This document shows, in pieces, positions 7,421-14,664 of a DNA stretch of 31,739 nucleotides (the first letter of the stretch is position 1; every line of letters begins with the position of its first letter). The notes beneath the pieces were generated by a model, which had not been told where the DNA came from, ran no database searches, and worked only from the letters and a program-made list of their open reading frames with translations. Origin of the DNA: DAOTXK01 sp034430555 (GTDB taxonomy: Bacteria > Chloroflexota > Anaerolineae > Aggregatilineales > Ch27); the NCBI GenBank assembly GCA_034430555.1, contig DAOUEM010000586.1, positions 1 through 31,739 on the forward strand, written 5' to 3'. Both the position numbers and the translations under genes were made by a program.

Positions 7421-8076
7421 CGGCTCCACAAGCTGCCCCACGCAATCCGCACGACCTCTGCACGTGGCGACCCGAGTCGGCCTGCGCCGATTGCGCTGCC
7501 GCCGGGCGGCTGGACTGCCGCTTCTCCTGGCGCGAACTGGCTTACTTCCTGGCAATCTTCCTGCCGTCTATGCTGCCGGCCGCCATTGGCATGGTCCAGG
7601 GCGGCTACGGCGGCTGGCTGCTGGGCTGGTTCGGCTACGCCATGTTTTTCTTTAACGGGTGGGAGACGTACATCCTGTGCCGCCACTGCCCGTATTACGC
7701 GGAGAAAGGGCTGACGCTGCACTGCATCTCCAACTACGGCTCCCTCAAGCTGTGGCCCTACAACCCGGGCCCGATGAGCCGGGTGGAAAAAGCCCAGTTC
7801 CTGGTCGGCGCTGGCCTGCTGATGCTGTTTCCGTTCCCCTTCCTGGCCGCCGCCGGGCAGTGGACCATGCTCCTGCTGACGGCGGTGGGTGTGGTCGCTT
7901 TCGCCTGGTCCACCCGCAAGGCGAAGTGTGCGCGCTGCGTCAACTTCTCCTGCCCGTTGAACACCGTGCCCAGACCCGTGGTCGACGCTTACCTGCGCCG
8001 GAACCCGGTCATGCGGGCCGCGTGGGAAGCCGCCGGCTGGGACCCTGGCGACGAACCATCAAACCAGCGCCGATAG
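7417..8076 (+). CDS. Cysteine-rich membrane protein of unknown function
   Basis: A 219-residue protein with ten cysteines in three clusters. They are C15, C23-x2-C26 and C34 before the first helix; C88-x2-C91 and C103 in a loop (LCRHCPYY); and C171-x2-C174-x4-C179 after the last helix (KCARCVNFSCPLN). Hydrophobic segments lie around 41-60, 66-80, 127-147 and 149-165. If the even-spaced topology is right, all clusters could face the same side and bind metal or an iron-sulfur cluster. No catalytic family is recognisable. It is translationally coupled to the preceding membrane protein by ATGA and followed 73 bases later by the tetR gene. The membrane and metal ideas are inference from residue pattern alone. 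Confidence 0.78.
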   Translation: MTAPQAAPRNPHDLCTWRPESACADCAAAGRLDCRFSWRELAYFLAIFLPSMLPAAIGMVQGGYGGWLLGWFGYAMFFFNGWETYILCRHCPYYAEKGLTLHCISNYGSLKLWPYNPGPMSRVEKAQFLVGAGLLMLFPFPFLAAAGQWTMLLLTAVGVVAFAWSTRKAKCARCVNFSCPLNTVPRPVVDAYLRRNPVMRAAWEAAGWDPGDEPSNQRR

Positions 8077-8149
8077 TCCGTCGATTGCCTGGGCGGCGGA
8101 ATAGACGACCATATCGCGTGTACCGGCCAAACACCCGGAGAAAAACCTG

Positions 8150-8755
8150 ATGAGTCCGCGCATCGACCGCGAACAACGCCGCAGCGAAATCCTCGACGCC
8201 GCCCTGACCTGCTTCCTGCGCAGCGGCTACACCGGCACTTCGATGGACGACATCGTGCGGGAAAGCGGCCTGAGCAAAGGCACGCTTTACTGGCACTTCA
8301 CAAACAAGCAGGAGCTGTTCCTGGCGCTGTTCGACCGGATTATCGGGCAAATGGTGGCCATGGTCGATATCCGGACCGACGGGACCGAGTCGTACGGCGA
8401 CGTGCTGCAGCGCGTCATCATGGCCTTCAGTTTCTTGCTGGCCCCGGAGGCCGCCTCCGAGCTGACCGCGCCGCTCAAGTTCCTGGTGGAGCTGTGGCAG
8501 GAGGAGGCCTTCATGGCCCACTACCGGGCGGTCATGACGCCCATCGCCGCCGAGATCAGCGGATTGATCAAGGCGGGCATCGCCGCCGGGGAGTTCCGGC
8601 CGGTTGATGCGGAGGCGCTGGCCTGGGGCCTGCTGGCGCTGGGCGATGGCCTGCTGATCTACGCCGTGACCAACATGCCGGGCGACCGGCAGGGTCAGCT
8701 GGCGGTGCTGGCCGACCTGATCCTGGCCGGGATACAGGCGCCACCGCGCGCTTAA
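8150..8755 (+). CDS. TetR/AcrR-family transcriptional regulator
   Basis: DNA-binding repressor of 201 residues. The N-terminal helix-turn-helix is typical: RRSEILDAALTCFLRSGYTGTSMDDIVRESGLSKGTLYWHFTNKQELFLALFD (about residues 10-62). The rest is a helical ligand-binding domain of the usual length. A GGAG nine bases before the ATG supports this start. It is the last gene of an operon that starts at a promoter carrying a TGACCGGTCA-centred palindrome, its most likely operator. The natural ligand cannot be read from sequence. Family assignment is secure. Confidence 0.92.
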   Translation: MSPRIDREQRRSEILDAALTCFLRSGYTGTSMDDIVRESGLSKGTLYWHFTNKQELFLALFDRIIGQMVAMVDIRTDGTESYGDVLQRVIMAFSFLLAPEAASELTAPLKFLVELWQEEAFMAHYRAVMTPIAAEISGLIKAGIAAGEFRPVDAEALAWGLLALGDGLLIYAVTNMPGDRQGQLAVLADLILAGIQAPPRA

Positions 8756-9025
8756 GTCCTTCACATGCCCGACCGGCGCCCTCTGTTGTTGACTCCCTGT
8801 TATCCCCCACCAATGGCCTATCTTTTTTCCATAGCATAGTGTTATAATTATGATATAATGCAGGAAACGAGCACGAATTAACGCTACGGAAACGCTTATT
8901 ACCGGCAGGGCGGGGACGCACGCGGCGTTGAAACCATGCGAGTTGTGGCGAACATCACCCGCATTGTTTACACTAGGCCATCCTGATCCCCGCCGACTGC
9001 CGATGCGAAGGGGTTGTGCTTCGCC
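8756..9025. other. Intergenic region with an AT-rich tract
   Basis: No gene is visible. The AT-rich stretch 8831-8860 contains two TATAAT hexamers (8843-8848 and 8854-8859), but neither has a good -35 at 16-18 bases. A promoter for the methyltransferase may lie here, though I cannot fix it. No terminator is evident after the tetR gene. Confidence 0.35.
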
Positions 9026-9904
9026 ATGACGATGAAACCTGCCCGAACCGACCGCGACGCGGTAACCCACCAATACGCCACCGACGACAAGCTGGCCGTA
9101 CGCTACCGGACACATGAGCGGTACACCGTGCCCAAGCTCGACTTCACCCGCTGGGTGCTGGATAACGTCACGTGGCGCGGCGACGAATGGGTGCTGGACC
9201 TGGGCGCCGGACCGGGCACCTACTTCGAAGCGGTCCAAGCGCGTATCCCCAAGGGGCGGCACTTCGCCGGGGACCTCTCCCTGGGCATGATGCGCCGCGA
9301 GCGGGAATCTCCCGCCAGCCAGGGCAGCGGCCTGGCCAACATCGACGCGCAGGATTTGCCCTTCGCCGATAACTGCTTCGACGTGGTGCTGGCCAACCAC
9401 ATACTGTACCACGTGCCGGACCTGCCGGCCGCCACCAGCGAGATCCGGCGGGTACTCAAGCCGGAGGGTGTGCTGCTGGCCGCTACCAACAGCATCAATA
9501 ACATGCCGGAGTTCAACAACCTCTACCGCCGGGCGCTGCTCCTGCTGACCGAGTTCCGGTACAACGAAACAGAACGTCCCTCGCCCACCGACAACTTTTC
9601 CCTGGAAAACGCCTCCATGTTGTTGAGCCGGCATTTTTACGCCGTGGCGCGCTACGACATGCCCTCGGCCCTGGTCTTTCAGGAAGCCGGTCCCGTGCTC
9701 GCCTACCTGGACAGCATGCGCGACCTGCACGAACCCAAGCTGCCGGAAGGCATCACCTGGGACGCCTACATGGACGTGATCCGGCAGCAGATCATCAGCC
9801 TGCTCAGCCATTCCCGGCGGCTGGTCGTCAAGAAGCTGGCGGGCGTGCTGGTGGCCACCGATGCGGGCGGCTTCGCGGCGGATTACGTCAGCAAGCTGGC
9901 CTGA
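9026..9904 (+). CDS. Class I SAM-dependent methyltransferase
   Basis: Soluble methyltransferase of 292 residues, UbiE/methyltransferase-11 type. Motif I is VLDLGAGPGTY (about 56-66), with the acidic end of strand 2 at AGDLS. Motif II/III is AQDLPFADNCFDVVLANHILYHVPD, followed by EIRRVLKPEGVLLAATNS. The C-terminal third is specific and not recognised. The substrate is unknown. ATG 9026 is preceded by AAGGGG at 9008-9013, slightly far; TTG 9014 directly abuts that site and ATG 9032 is a further option. The gene is monocistronic with a terminator after it. Confidence 0.85.
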   Translation: MTMKPARTDRDAVTHQYATDDKLAVRYRTHERYTVPKLDFTRWVLDNVTWRGDEWVLDLGAGPGTYFEAVQARIPKGRHFAGDLSLGMMRRERESPASQGSGLANIDAQDLPFADNCFDVVLANHILYHVPDLPAATSEIRRVLKPEGVLLAATNSINNMPEFNNLYRRALLLLTEFRYNETERPSPTDNFSLENASMLLSRHFYAVARYDMPSALVFQEAGPVLAYLDSMRDLHEPKLPEGITWDAYMDVIRQQIISLLSHSRRLVVKKLAGVLVATDAGGFAADYVSKLA

Positions 9905-9947
9905 CCGGCCGTCTCAACCGTTCCCCTCATGCGACATCGCTGTCTAT

Positions 9948-9973
9948 AACCGCGTTACAGCGCGGTTCTTTTT
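9948..9973 (+). terminator. Rho-independent terminator after the methyltransferase gene
   Basis: AACCGCG (9948-9954) pairs with CGCGGTT (9961-9967) around TTACAG, followed by CTTTTT to 9973. It lies 44 bases past the stop and faces the end of the convergent gene at 9996. Confidence 0.88.
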
Positions 9974-9995
9974 CCCGATCGGCGGGAGAGGCGGC

Positions 9996-12593
9996 TCAAA
10001 ACGCGGGCAGCCAGGCCGGCGCTTCTCCCGGCGCGACGACCGGGCGACCGTCGCCGCTGGCCGCGTCCAGCAGCCAGATGGCCGGCAGCGGCAGGTCCTC
10101 GGTCATCAGGTAGCGGGTGACCAGCAGGGATGCCCCATCCGGCGACCAGACCGGCGTGAGATAAATGACGTCCGGCTCTGTAGTCAGCGGGTGCGCCTCG
10201 CGGCCATCGGGGCGGATCAGCCACACCTGGTTGCCGGGTCGGCGCTGCGTGTCGTCAATGGTGCGGCGCACCACGGCGATCCAGGCCCCGTCCGGCGACC
10301 AGGCCGCGCTGCCATCTTCGATCAGCGCCTCGCCTGCCCAGGCGGCGGTCAGGTCGAGCAGTTCGCCAGTAGCCGCGTCGTAGCGCAGCAGGTGCATCAG
10401 GTAGCGCTGCCCCACCGGCCGGATGTCGGTCATCAGCAAGGCGCCGCCCGCCGGGCACCAGGTGGCCGCGCTGCCGGTCTGGGTGGGCAGGGTCACGCGG
10501 CGGCCGTCGGCCAGATTGTAGAGTTGCAGGCCGGGCGTGCCGGGCGAGAGATAGGTGAGCCACTCCCCATCCGGCGACCAGCGCGGTTCCACGCCGGGCA
10601 GCGCCCCGTCCTGGAAAACCGAGCCGGTCTCGCCCGTGAGGACGTCCAGCCACCACAGGGACCGCCCATTCCCGGCCAGCGCGGCGGCCCCGCTGAGATC
10701 GCCCCGCTCGTAAACCAGGCGCGCCCCATCCGGCGACCAGACCACACCCTGGCAGATGGCGTCGGGGCAGTCCAGCAGCATACGCCGCGCACCGCCGTCG
10801 GGGGGCACGGCCCAGATGGCGCTGCCGCCGTCTCCGTCGCCAGTGCTGTAAGCCACCGTCGTCCCGTCTGGAGAGAGGGCGTAATCCCAGATGCCGTTCG
10901 GCTCGTTCGTCAGCGGGAGACCTTCGCCACCTGCCGCCGCCACGGCGAACAACTGCCACTCGCCCCGCTCCGGGGAGGCCAGGTACAGCAGGCGGGCTTC
11001 ATCCAGCGAGAAGGGGCGCAGCAGCGGGTTATCGGCCACGCCCAGCGATTCCAGCGCAGCCACCGTCGCCGACTCACCCCCCGTCCCCAGCAGACCGGCC
11101 CCGCTGGCGGCATTGACGGTCAGCACCAGGCCCAGGGCCAGCACCACCGCGGCGCTGAACACCGGCAGGGCCGGCGCGGCCCGGTTGAACCACTCCAGGC
11201 GGGAGAAAAAACTGCGGCTGCGCACCATGACGATGCCGATGGCGATCAGGATGGCGGCCAGCCCCAGGCTGAAGAACACCACCAGCGATAATCCCAGCAC
11301 CAGCCGGTTGATGGCGACCGCCACCAGCAGGATGGCGATGGCATCCGGGCAGGGGACCAGGCCGCCGCTCACCCCCAGGGCCAGCAGCGAGCGCCAGTTG
11401 ACGCCGCTCAGGGAGAACGCGCCATCGGGCAGCACGGCGTCGTAGTCGCGGGAGGTTATGGGCTGGTTGACGGTGATGGTGCGGGGCGCGGTCGTGCCGG
11501 TCGTGGAGACAGGCGCAGGCGCCGGTCGCGGGGTTTTTCGTCTGGCCCTGGCCCGCTGCACCGACCGCCAGCCGCGCCAGCGCCAGTAGAGCAGGCCCAG
11601 CCCCATCGCCACGATCAGCAGGCCGGAGACCATTTCCAGCAGGGGGAAGAGGGCCGTCGGCAGGAAAAAGCGCGAGGCGAACAGCGTGATCACGCCCACC
11701 GCCAGCACGGAGCCGGTGTGCGTCAGCGTGACGATCAGGCCGAGGGCGGCGGCGTGCCGCATCGTGCCGCGCGTGCCGACCAGGTAAGCGGCCACCAGCG
11801 CCTTGCCGTGCCCCGGCGTCAGGGCATGGATGGCCCCCAGCGCCAGAGCCACGCCCAGCGCCGCCAGGTAAAAAACCGGCGACAGGTCCTCCGTACTGAC
11901 GAGATCGGTCAGCAGGGCGGCGGGCGTCTGGCCCTGTGGTTGGGAGACGGCGGCCCCACCCGCGGCCTCCCCGGCGGCCAGGGCGGGCGTGCCGCTGTCC
12001 CAATAGGTGCGGAAATCCTCGCTGGCCGGGCTGTCCAGCGCCACCTCCAGCCGGAGCAGGCCGTTGGTCTGGCCGGGCGCGGCGAAGGTCACCCCGTCCT
12101 CGCCGTGCACATAAAACCAGTTGACGCTGGTCGCTTCTTCCCAGCGGTTGTAGAGGATCAGATCGTGCCGGTCCTGCAAGTCGGGCGGCCAGTCGGCGTG
12201 CATGGTGATGTGGATGGGCGTATCGCCGCGCTCGAATTCGGCCAGCGACTCCGGCCAGGTGATGGCGTCCACCATCCAGCCGAGCGCGGTCGTCTCGTCG
12301 AGCACGGCGGCCATGTCCGGCAGGCGGGGCCGCGCCCACTCGATGGCTTCCGCCGGGCTGACGAAAGCATCGGCGTCGGTATCGGCTTCATCCCAGGCCA
12401 GGAAGGCCAGCAGCGCGCCCGGCGTGATCGTCCAGTCCAGCGCCAGCCCGTCCGGGCCGAGGCGCACCGTCAGCACCTGGAGGTACATGTCGGCGGGATG
12501 GGCGGCAATCGGGGGGGCAGTCGCCGGGGCGAGCAGCAGGCCGGCCAAAACCAGCAGCATCACCAGCCGTCGACGTGCGGCGGGTCGTTTCAC
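9996..12593 (-). CDS. NicO/RcnA-type nickel-cobalt permease fused to a C-terminal TolB-like beta-propeller
   Basis: An 865-residue chain with three parts. A signal peptide ends near AHP (residues 31-33). An exported N-terminal domain follows, containing an EF-hand-like loop D71-T-D73-A-D75-A-F-V-S79-P-A-E82. A membrane permease core occupies about 240-500, with HALTPGH (256-262), THTGS and GGLVPCPDA (410-418), the signatures of NicO-type divalent-metal exporters. A second periplasmic or extracellular part (about 520-865) has repeated WSPDG-type blades at 574, 620, 673, 766 and 817, as in TolB-like propellers. Ordinary NicO proteins end after the last helix, so the propeller fusion is unusual. 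The GTG start is supported by GGGAG six bases upstream. Ni or Co as substrate is inferred from the motifs only. Confidence 0.85.
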   Translation of the reverse strand: MKRPAARRRLVMLLVLAGLLLAPATAPPIAAHPADMYLQVLTVRLGPDGLALDWTITPGALLAFLAWDEADTDADAFVSPAEAIEWARPRLPDMAAVLDETTALGWMVDAITWPESLAEFERGDTPIHITMHADWPPDLQDRHDLILYNRWEEATSVNWFYVHGEDGVTFAAPGQTNGLLRLEVALDSPASEDFRTYWDSGTPALAAGEAAGGAAVSQPQGQTPAALLTDLVSTEDLSPVFYLAALGVALALGAIHALTPGHGKALVAAYLVGTRGTMRHAAALGLIVTLTHTGSVLAVGVITLFASRFFLPTALFPLLEMVSGLLIVAMGLGLLYWRWRGWRSVQRARARRKTPRPAPAPVSTTGTTAPRTITVNQPITSRDYDAVLPDGAFSLSGVNWRSLLALGVSGGLVPCPDAIAILLVAVAINRLVLGLSLVVFFSLGLAAILIAIGIVMVRSRSFFSRLEWFNRAAPALPVFSAAVVLALGLVLTVNAASGAGLLGTGGESATVAALESLGVADNPLLRPFSLDEARLLYLASPERGEWQLFAVAAAGGEGLPLTNEPNGIWDYALSPDGTTVAYSTGDGDGGSAIWAVPPDGGARRMLLDCPDAICQGVVWSPDGARLVYERGDLSGAAALAGNGRSLWWLDVLTGETGSVFQDGALPGVEPRWSPDGEWLTYLSPGTPGLQLYNLADGRRVTLPTQTGSAATWCPAGGALLMTDIRPVGQRYLMHLLRYDAATGELLDLTAAWAGEALIEDGSAAWSPDGAWIAVVRRTIDDTQRRPGNQVWLIRPDGREAHPLTTEPDVIYLTPVWSPDGASLLVTRYLMTEDLPLPAIWLLDAASGDGRPVVAPGEAPAWLPAF

Positions 12594-12634
12594 AAAGAAC
12601 TCCCGTCACCTGTTTGAACGTAGCATACAACTTC

Positions 12635-12640
12635 ATTATA
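12635..12640 (-). promoter_or_regulatory. Candidate -10 element for the permease-propeller gene
   Basis: On the minus strand a perfect TATAAT (plus ATTATA 12635-12640) lies 42 bases before the GTG start. No good -35 is seen at 16-18 bases, so this is tentative. Confidence 0.35.
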
Positions 12641-12673
12641 CCGGGCAGCAGGGCCAGTCCGGCGCGCGGGCGA

Positions 12674-12991
12674 TCAGGTGAAATTCCCTTGCAGCAGCCA
12701 GAGCAGGACCATGCCGATGACGATCGAGAGGATGGTGTTCCGGCGGCGCCAGGCGACGATCGCGGCGGCGATCCCGGCCAGCAGGCGGGCGTTGCCCAGC
12801 GAGATGTCCAACGCGCCCGCCGGTCGCAGCAGCTCCGGGAAAATGATGGCGGCCAGCACCACCGGCGGCACGAAACGCAGGGCGCGGATCGCGCCGGGCG
12901 GCATCGTCCGGTCGCCCATCAAGGCGATCACCGAGAGCCGCGCGCCGTAGGTCACCACCAGCATACCAAAAATCACCGGCCCGTATTCCAC
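12674..12991 (-). CDS. azlD: AzlD-type small subunit of branched-chain amino-acid exporter
   Basis: A 105-residue integral membrane protein matching the AzlD family in size and pattern: VIFGMLVVTYGARLSVIALMG, then RALRFVPPVVLAAIIFPELL, LLAGIAAAIVAWRRRNTILSIVIGMVLLWLL. It should pair with AzlC to export branched-chain amino acids or analogues such as azaleucine. The start is GTG 12991, supported by AGGAAAGGG six bases upstream. Longer in-frame starts read through Arg/Gly-rich sequence antisense to sense of the TIR gene and are not credible. It normally sits directly next to azlC; here a TIR-domain gene lies between them, with a 20-base gap before this gene. Confidence 0.87.
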   Translation of the reverse strand: MEYGPVIFGMLVVTYGARLSVIALMGDRTMPPGAIRALRFVPPVVLAAIIFPELLRPAGALDISLGNARLLAGIAAAIVAWRRRNTILSIVIGMVLLWLLQGNFT

Positions 12992-13011
12992 CGCACACCC
13001 TTTCCTACCGA

Positions 13012-13476
13012 CTAGGACCCGAGATCGCCCGGCTGGTAATCGCGCACGCAGCGGAACCCGTACCAGTCGCTGGACTCGGCGTTGGCGGCGTGACCCGCCC
13101 GTGCCGCGGCCCGCGTCAACTGGCGGTAAAAGTCCTGCGGCGGCATCTTGCCCCCGCGCACGTCGACGTACTGGGTGGACTCGACGGCCAGCCACGGCTC
13201 GTCGCCATCCAGCAGCAGCGGGAAGAGCGGCTTGCCCTTACGCATGGCGCGGTTCAACTCGTTCTGCACCCAGGACGAGGCGAACGAGCGCGGCGACATG
13301 ATCACGATGAAGGCCGCGCACGAATCCAGGTTCTCCTGGATCACGCTGGGCCAGTGGGAGCCGTAGTCGATGCGGTCGTCGATCCAGACCTGGTAGCCGT
13401 GCTGGCCCAGGACATCGGCCAGGCGGCGGGCATATTCACTGTCGGCGTGGCTGTAACTGATAAACACGTGTGACAT
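13012..13476 (-). CDS. TIR-domain protein with a formylglycine-enzyme-like C-terminal tail
   Basis: A 154-residue protein made almost wholly of a TIR domain. Box 1 VFISYSHAD is at 4-12, followed by GYQVWIDDRIDYGSHWP, FIVIMSPRSFASSWVQNEL with Glu73 at the position of the catalytic glutamate of TIR NAD hydrolases, and KPLFPLLLDG. The last 18 residues read DWYGFRCVRDYQPGD. GFRCVRD is the usual C-terminal motif of FGE-sulfatase (SUMF1/EgtB-like) domains, which are often fused to TIR. An internal deletion of such a fusion would explain the short chain. ATG 13476 is set by AAGGAG eight bases upstream. It sits between azlC and azlD on the same strand. NADase activity is plausible and unproven. Confidence 0.85.
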   Translation of the reverse strand: MSHVFISYSHADSEYARRLADVLGQHGYQVWIDDRIDYGSHWPSVIQENLDSCAAFIVIMSPRSFASSWVQNELNRAMRKGKPLFPLLLDGDEPWLAVESTQYVDVRGGKMPPQDFYRQLTRAAARAGHAANAESSDWYGFRCVRDYQPGDLGS

Positions 13477-13571
13477 GCGCCACACTCCTTACTAAGTAAT
13501 AGTTTTCCGAGTAAATTGACCAAACCTGTCACCATATACTATAGACAGACTCGCGCCAAATTGCACCCGGA

Positions 13572-14363
13572 CTATGCGGCATCTGCCGTGGCGGCATCTG
13601 CGGTGGCGGCGTCTGCCGTGGCCTCGGCCACCGACGCCGGGCCGATTTTTTCGCGGCTGTTTTGCGCCCGTTCCGCCAGCAGGCCCACGGTAATACCCAC
13701 CGCCGACGCCACCAGCAGTCCCAGTTTATGGGGCAGGTCCGCCACCAGCACGGCTGTGATCCCGGCGGACAGGGCCGCCAACACCGCCGGGCGGTCGGTC
13801 AGCGTGGGGATCAGCAGGGCAATGAAGGTCAGGGCCAGGGTGAAGTCCAGCGACCAGGACGGGTCCACCTGCGCCCCGAGCAGCACGCCCACCATCGTGC
13901 TGAGCTGCCAACTCACCCACAGCGTCAGGCCGGCTCCCAGGAAAAACCAGTGCGCCTGGCCCTGCGCGGCAGCCTCCGGGGAATCCTGCCGGTAGTGGGT
14001 GATGGTGACAGCGTAAGCCTCGTCGGTAAGCAAAAAGGACAGCAGGTACTTCCATAATGGAGAAAGATGCCGGACGTACGGGGCCAGCGAGGCGCTGTAC
14101 AGGGCATGGCGCAGGTTGACGACCAGCGTGGTCAGCACGATCACCAGGCCCGCCGCGCCGCCGCCGAACAACTTCGCCGCGATGAACTGGGCCGACCCGG
14201 CAAAAACGATGGCCGACATGCCCATGGCCACCAGCGGGGGGAGGCCGGCCTCCACCGAGACGAGGCCGTAGATCATGCCGAAGGGTGTGGTGCCGATCAG
14301 GATGGGGATTTGCGCCCGGATGCCCGCCAGAAACTGGGCGCGCCTGGAATTCACGCGGTTCAT
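13572..14363 (-). CDS. azlC: AzlC-type large subunit of branched-chain amino-acid exporter
   Basis: Integral membrane permease of 263 residues. Family features are clear: ILIGTTPFGMIYGLVSVEAGLPPLVAMGMSAIVFAGSAQF, then NLRHALYSASLAPYVRHL, LLTDEAYAVT and further hydrophobic helices. With AzlD it should move branched-chain amino acids outwards. The C-terminus carries a repeat ATADAATADAATADAA encoded by three 15-bp units and is probably dispensable. ATG 14363 is the only sensible start; the ribosome site (AGGGAAGG) is close to it. The next gene downstream is the TIR gene after 95 bases, then azlD. The gene diverges from the sensor kinase at 14665. Confidence 0.9.
   Translation of the reverse strand: MNRVNSRRAQFLAGIRAQIPILIGTTPFGMIYGLVSVEAGLPPLVAMGMSAIVFAGSAQFIAAKLFGGGAAGLVIVLTTLVVNLRHALYSASLAPYVRHLSPLWKYLLSFLLTDEAYAVTITHYRQDSPEAAAQGQAHWFFLGAGLTLWVSWQLSTMVGVLLGAQVDPSWSLDFTLALTFIALLIPTLTDRPAVLAALSAGITAVLVADLPHKLGLLVASAVGITVGLLAERAQNSREKIGPASVAEATADAATADAATADAA
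13576..13620. repeat. Three tandem 15-bp units at the 3' end of azlC
   Basis: Units 13576-13590, 13591-13605 and 13606-13620 differ at only one or two bases (GCGGCATCTGCCGTG type). They keep the reading frame and encode a repeated Ala-Thr-Ala-Asp-Ala. This is typical of slippage-prone minisatellites and may vary in copy number among strains. Confidence 0.8.
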
Positions 14364-14664
14364 GCCTTCCCTGCCGAGGTGTATTGTCGACGCATATCGG
14401 CGAAGTTTACCTCAAATCGCCGGGTGCGCGCCGTACAACTCGCCCGAGATGGCCTGGGCACGATCGAACAGCGGGTGAAAGGGGGCGGACAGGAGGCCGG
14501 GACTAAGCCCTCGGTCCCTGGGCAGCCCGTCACAATGATCATGCTTACATAAACAGTCGATAGATAGTTCGCAGATCTCAATTCTTCAGTACAATAGTAA
14601 TGTCGTGGGATGGCGAGCCTGGCAGGTGCCAGCACCGGCGCACCCCTTCGGATGGGAGATCAAC
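14364..14664. other. Divergent regulatory region between azlC and the sensor kinase
   Basis: No gene that I can support is present. For the kinase, TACAAT (14590-14595) with a weak TTCGCA (14568-14573) 16 bases upstream is a possible promoter. Around 14497-14520 an imperfect GGGAC/GTCCC hairpin occurs. On the azlC side I looked for a T-box (TGGNACCGCG) and did not find one. Confidence 0.35.

Noticed and set aside
8831..8860. Twin TATAAT hexamers as a firm promoter
   Set aside because: Neither has an acceptable -35 at normal spacing, so only an AT-rich tract is reported.
14364..14520. Possible T-box or amino-acid riboswitch in the azlC leader
   Set aside because: The conserved TGGNACCGCG-type antiterminator sequence is absent and the visible hairpin is imperfect.
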